A stretch of 64,000 nt of DNA, from the NCBI GenBank assembly GCA_949752795.1, contig CATKHW010000283.1:620001-684000 (forward strand), written 5' to 3'. The notes under the pieces were generated by a model, which was not told the DNA's origin, ran no database searches, and saw only the letters and a list, made by a program, of their open reading frames with translations. Every line of letters begins with the position of its first letter. Within the stretch, counting starts at the first letter, position 1. Both the position numbers and the translations under genes were made by a program. The DNA is from Hyperoodon ampullatus. Its lineage: Eukaryota; Chordata; Mammalia; Artiodactyla; Ziphiidae. Shown piece by piece: positions 59,123 to 64,000 of this stretch.

Positions 59123-60861
59123 TAGAATCATCGTACCTGAATCCACCCATTTTGCTGCTACTGGTCTTATGACATTGATTTCATGGCTGAGGGATATTCC
59201 ATCGTACGTAAGTACCACAATTTTTTGAACCATGTTTATATTTTCTGGGATACTTAAGGTGTTTCCAAGTTGAGGTCCTTGTATGCAGTGCAGCCCTAAA
59301 TTTTGGGGTGGCTCTGTCTTATTGATTTTCAGTTTTCCCAAGGTATATTCCCTAGACTGGTAGTGCCCTTGGCTCTGTAGCTCTGTTCTTTACTTGTTTT
59401 AGGGAACAGAATGCACTCCTCCAGAGAGGCAGTGGGCAATTTACATCCCGCCCATCAGCATAACAAGGCTCCCTGTTCTCCAGGGCCTGTCTTGCCTTTC
59501 TTGTTCTTACACATTTTGTGGATGTCCCTTTTGACCGGTGGGAAGTGATACTTATTTGTAGTGCAGATTTGCATTGCCCGCTTGCTTGCTTGGCCAAAAA
59601 GGGAGTATGCGTTTTCTCCTGAATATATTCAGGAGAAAACACATACGCCCTTTTTGGCCAAGTGCATCATTGTCGAAGTTGTGCCCCTCTTCCTGTGCTT
59701 TAAAGGCGATTCCAACGTACCTCTTGAAATCTGTTTCCTGATATTCTGCCTCACTTTTAAGTCCGCCTCGTTGCCTTCCCTCAACAGATTTTTGGACGAT
59801 AGTTGTCCTTTATTACTCGGCCAGTTTGTGAATTGCTGTGCCCCTGAGCCCCATTTTTAAAATCGTTTTTTGTGAGCTGACCGCAAGTCCAAAATTTTGG
59901 TTCAGGACCTATACTGGTTCCCGGTGGGTGGCTGAGAATTTGGTTAATTCTTCTTCCTGCCGGGAAATTACAGTGATATGTGCCCGTCCAAATGCCTAAC
60001 AGCTACTCTCTCATTGGTTCTCCCTCTTCCCTTTCATCCTCTGCCAAATTGGCAACCTGTGCGAACCAAGAGGTTAAAGGGGCTGTCTCTCCAAGTTGGG
60101 AGGTTGATAGTAAAGCAGACGGAAAGTCAAACCGGAGCACCAGGAGAGGGACTATTCGTTGAGTTTTAGAAACCTTTCGTATTCACAGTGTGTCCATTCT
60201 CTAGATTTCCTGTATATGTTATTGCTGTAGTAATATTCCCTTCAACCTGGAGAGTTCGGACCCATGGAATGGGTGCCATGCATTATTGCTTTAAAGGGTC
60301 TGCATTTGCTCACCCAATCTCACCAATCGTCTCAGTCCCAAGTGTCCAGCCTTATGCCACATCCAGCTGTCACTGTAGATACGGTCATTCAACGTTTCAT
60401 CAGCGACCCTGAAGGAATTGTAAAGAATTTCCCAGTTTTTTTGTTTTGTTTTTGAAATTCCTTTTTATATTGGGTTTGAGCTGATTCTCGCTGCCATGTT
60501 TATGCCAGTCTAGACACACTTGATTCCCTTACGGAGACATATCAATACATAGGTTTTAAGATTCTTACTAGTCAGATGTATTCCTCTGCGGGAAATATGG
60601 GGTTTTGAGTCCCTATCACTGAGGACGGTGTAGGTCTTGTCTATTCCATAGTTGGTTTTTGGAACGGTACCTGTGCTTATATCAAACTCTGGTTTTATGC
60701 ATCACCCCACCTCTCCTTCCCCCTTAAGCAGGTATAAGAGTGTTTTCTAAATGTGAGACACTGTTCTCTTTCCTAACTCAGTTCAAGTGTAGCCATGTTT
60801 ACAGGATCTTCATAAGTGATATCTTATGATAAGTTTCTTTTTCTGTGTGACTTATTTCACT
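59123..60861 (+). repeat. Satellite monomer C35 (1,739 bp)
   Basis: The palindrome at 59589-59662 has two mismatches (gggagtatgcg, aaaacacatacg). The first half is C29-like. A divergent patch lies at 60193-60620: ctagatttcctgtatatgtt, gtgtccagccttatgcc (also in C6), gatacggtcattcaacg and catcagcgaccc. Confidence 0.95.
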
Positions 60862-62600
60862 TAGAATCATCGTACCTGAATCCACCCATTTTGCTGCTAC
60901 TGGTCTTATGACATTGATTTCATGGCTGAGGGATATTCCATCATACGTAATTATCACAATTTTTTGAACCATGTTTATATTTTCTGGGATACTTAAGGTG
61001 TATCCAAGTTGAGGTCCTTGTATGCAGTGCAGCCCTAAATTTTGGGGTGGCTCTTTCATATTGATTTTCAGTTTTCCCAAGGTATATTCCCTAGACTGGT
61101 AGTGCCCTTGGCTCTGTAGCTCTGTTCTTTACTTGTTGTAGGGAACAGAATGCACTCCTCCAGAGAGGCAGTTGGCAATTTACATCCCGCCCATCAGCAT
61201 AACAAGGCTCCCTGTTCTCCAGGGCCTGTCTTGCCTTTCTTGTTCTTACACATTTTGTGGATGTCCCTTTTGACCGGCGGGAAGTGATACTTCTTTGTAG
61301 TGCAGATTTGCATTGCCCGCTTGCTTGCTTGGCCAAAAAGGGCGTATGCGTTTTCTCCTGAATATATTCAGGAGAAAAGGCATACGCCCTTTTTGGCCAA
61401 GTGCATCATTGTCGAAGTTGTGCCCCTCTTCCTGTGCTTTAAAGGCGATTCCAACGTACCTCTTGAAATCTGTTTCCTGCTATTCTGCCTCGCTTTCAAG
61501 TCCGCCTCGTTGCCTTCCCTCAACAGATTTTTGGACGATAGTTGTCCTTTATTACTCGGCCAGTTTGTGAATTGCTGTGCCCCTGAGCTCCATTTTTCAA
61601 CTCGTTTTTGGTGAGCTGACCGCAAGTCCAAAATTTTGGTTCAGGACCTATACTGGTTCCCGGTGGGTGGCTGAGAATTTGGTTAATTCTTCTTCCTGCC
61701 GGGAAATTACAGTGATATGTGCCCGTCCAAATGCCTAACAGCTACTCTCTCATTGGTTCTCCCTCTTCCCTTTCATCCTCTGCCAAATTGGCAACCTGTG
61801 CGAACCAAGAGGTTAAAGGGGCTGTCTCTCCAAGTTGGGAGGTTGATAGTAAAGCAGACGGAAAGTCAAACCGGAGCACCAGGAGAGGGACTATGCGTTG
61901 AGTTTTAGAAACCTTTCGTATTCACAGTGTGTCCGTTCTCTAGGTTTCCCGCACATGTTATAGCTGTAGTAATATTCCCTTCAACCTGGAGAGTTCGGAC
62001 CAATGGAATGGGTGCCATGCATTATTGCTTTAAAGGGTCTGCATTTGCTCACCCAATCTCACCAATCGTCTCAGTCCCAAGTGTCCCTCCTTATGCCACA
62101 TCCAGCTGTCGTTGTAGATAGGGTCATTCCAGCTTTCATCAGAGACCCTGAAGGAATTGTAAAGAATTTCCCAGTTTTTTTGTTTTGTTTTTGAAATTCC
62201 TTTTTATAGTGGGTTTGAGCTGATTCTCGCTGCCATGTTTATGCCAGTCTAGACACACTTGATTCCCTTACGGAGACATATCAATACATAGGTTTTAAGA
62301 TTCTTACTAGTCAGATATTTTCCTCTGCGGGAAATATGGGGTTTTGAGTCCCTTTCGCTGAGGACGGTGTAGGTCTTGTCTATTCCATAGTTGGTTTTTG
62401 GAACGGTACCTGTGCTTATATCAAACTCTGGTTTTATGCATCACCCCACCTCTCCTTCCCCCTTAAGCAGGTATAAGAGTGTTTTCTAAATGTGAGACAC
62501 TGTTCTCTTTCCTAACTCAGTTCAAGTGTAGCCATGTTTACAGGATCTTCATAAGTGATATCTTATGATAAGTTTCTTTTTCTGTGTGACTTATTTCACT
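60862..62600 (+). repeat. Satellite monomer C36 (1,739 bp)
   Basis: The palindrome at 61328-61401 has one mismatch (gaaaaggcatacg). The first 300 bp has private changes (catcatacgtaattatcac, ggctctttcatattg, acttgttgtaggg). gggactatgcgttgag is shared with C37. Confidence 0.95.
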
Positions 62601-64000
62601 TAGAATCATCGTACCTGAATCCACCCATTTTGCTGCTACTGGTCTTATGACATTGATTTCATGGCTGAGGGATATTCCATCGTACGTAAGTACCACAATT
62701 TTTTGAACCATGTTTATATTTTCTGGGATACTTAAGGTGTATCCAAGTTGAGGTCCTTGTATGCAGTGCAGCCCTAAATTTTGGGGTGGCTCTGTCTTAT
62801 TGATTTTCAGTTTTCCCAAGGTATATTCCCTAGACTGGTAGTGCCCTTGGCTCTGTAGCTCTGTTCTTTACTTGTTTTAGGGAACAGAATGCACTCCTCC
62901 AGAGAGGCAGTTGGCAATTTACATCCCGCCCATCAGCATAACAAGGCTCCCTGTTCTCCAGGGCCTGTCTTGCCTTTCTTGTTCTTACACATTTTGTGGA
63001 TGTCCCTTTTGACCGGTGGGAAGTGATACTTCTTTGTAGTGCAGATTTGCATTGCCCGCTTGCTTTCTTGGCCAAAAAGGGCGTATGCGTTTTCTCCTGA
63101 ATATATTCAGGAGAAAACGCATACGCCCTTTTTGGCCAAGTGCGTCATTGTCGAAGTTGTGCCCCTCTTCCTGTGCTTTAAAGGCGATTCCAACGTACCT
63201 CTTGAAATCTGTTTCCTGCTATTCTGCCTCGCTTTCAAGTCCGCCTCGTTGCCTTCCCTCAACAGATTTTTGGACGATAGTTGTCCTTTATTACTCGGCC
63301 AGTTTGTGAATTGCTGTGCCCCTGAGCTCCATTTTTCAACTCGTTTTTGGTGAGCTGACCGCAAGTCCAAAATTTTGGTTCAGGACCTATACTGGTTCCC
63401 GGTGGGTGGCTGAGAATTTGGTTAATTCTTCTTCCTGCCGGGAAATTACAGTGATATGTGCCCGTCCAAATGCCTAACAGCTACTCTCTCATTGGTTCTC
63501 CCTCTTCCCTTTCATCCTCTGCCAAATTGGCAACCTGTGCGAACCAAGAGGTTAAAGGGGCTGTCTCTCCAAGTTGGGAGGTTGATAGTAAAGCAGACGG
63601 AAAGTCAAACCGGAGCACCAGGAGAGGGACTATGCGTTGAGTTTTAGAAACCTTTCGTATTCACAGTGTGTCCGTTCTCTAGGTTTCCCGCACATGTTAT
63701 AGCTGTAGTAATATTCCCTTCAACCTGGAGAGTTCGGACCCATGGAATGGGTGCCATGCATAATTGCTTTAAAGGGTCTGCATTTGCTCACCCAATCTCA
63801 CCAATCGTCTCAGTCCCAAGTGTCCCTCCTTATGCCACATCCAGCTGTCGTTGTAGATAGGGTCATTCCAGTTTTCATCAGAGACCCTGAAGGAATTGTA
63901 AAGAATTTCCCAGTTTTTTTGTTTTGTTTTTGAAATTCCTTTTTATAGTGGGTTTGAGCTGATTCTCGCTGCCATGTTTATGCCAGTCTAGACACACTTG
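62601..64000 (+). repeat. Satellite monomer C37 (partial, 1,400 bp)
   Basis: Cut by the window edge 87 bp into its L1 A-tail/3' UTR section, which starts at 63914. The palindrome at 63067-63140 is perfect. Markers are cttgctttcttggcc and gggactatgcgttgag (as in C36). Confidence 0.95.

Larger units (their letters stand above)
1..64000. repeat. Tandem satellite array, ~1,739-bp monomer, 36 full copies plus one partial
   Basis: The same ~1,739-bp unit recurs in direct orientation over the whole window. Copy starts, set at tagaatcatcg, are 1, 1740, 3479, 5218, 6956, 8695, 10434, 12173, 13912, 15652, 17390, 19129, 20868, 22607, 24346, 26084, 27823, 29562, 31299, 33036, 34775, 36514, 38253, 39992, 41731, 43470, 45210, 46950, 48689, 50428, 52167, 53906, 55645, 57384, 59123, 60862 and 62601. 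Lengths vary only from 1,737 to 1,740 bp. No open reading frame exceeds 134 codons. The short frames recur in every copy on both strands and are broken by ordinary copy-to-copy changes, so none looks like a selected gene. The phase point is arbitrary. Size and L1 content fit the common cetacean satellite; that identification is from memory of the literature, whereas the array itself is seen directly. Confidence 0.98.

Noticed and set aside
1..64000. CRISPR array
   Set aside because: The repeat is 1.74 kb without spacers, carries mammalian L1 sequence, and has no associated genes.
1..64000. A previously undescribed gene system hidden in the array
   Set aside because: I looked on both strands for coding, RNA-gene and regulatory structure. 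Everything repeats with the monomer and is explained by L1 remnant, palindrome and unassigned satellite sequence.

Overview
This window contains no genes that I can support. From base 1 to base 64000 it is one uninterrupted, head-to-tail satellite DNA array. The monomer is about 1,739 bp. I place 36 complete copies (C1 to C36) and one 1,400-bp partial copy (C37). Copy starts were set at the recurring string tagaatcatcg. Copy lengths range only from 1,737 to 1,740 bp, and no transposon, unique sequence, RNA gene or inversion interrupts the array. Both window edges lie inside the array, so its true ends are not visible.

Each monomer has two parts. About 930 bp is a decayed, 5'-truncated LINE-1 (L1) 3' end lying in antisense (minus strand). 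Read on the minus strand it runs from the last ~150 residues of ORF2, broken by at least two frameshifts, through the ORF2 stop and the 3' UTR to an A-rich tail. On the plus strand it starts 426 bp before each copy start and ends at the centre of a palindrome about 503 bp into the copy. The other ~810 bp (monomer positions ~504 to ~1313) I cannot assign to any family. The two parts meet at a 74-bp palindrome that is perfect in 17 of 37 copies by my reading.

The L1 remnant resembles ungulate/cetacean L1 3' ends as I remember them, so the organism is a placental mammal. The ~1.74-kb tandem unit built on L1 fits the 'common cetacean satellite', which I recall as ~1.7 kb in most whales and ~1.58 kb in dolphins and relatives. 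I also recall a late-1990s report (Kapitonov, Holmquist and Jurka) that L1 is the basic unit of cetacean satellites. A whale other than a delphinoid is therefore my best guess. This rests on memory and monomer size, not on a database match.

Layout: C1 to mid-C6 (1-9437) is nearly identical to C12 to mid-C17 (19129-28565), an offset of 19,128 bp or 11 monomers. From mid-C6 through C7 (9438-~11766) is the most divergent patch. Its variants reappear in part in C9 and C35. C11/C12, C18/C19 and C26/C27 are recent single-monomer duplications, the last two carrying diagnostic lengths of 1,737 and 1,740 bp. C22-C25 show an alternating ABAB pattern, and C29-C35 a looser mosaic. Many differences between copies are CpG to TpG/CpA changes. 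Together this is the picture of concerted evolution by unequal exchange and conversion in a heterochromatic block, not of a functional gene system.
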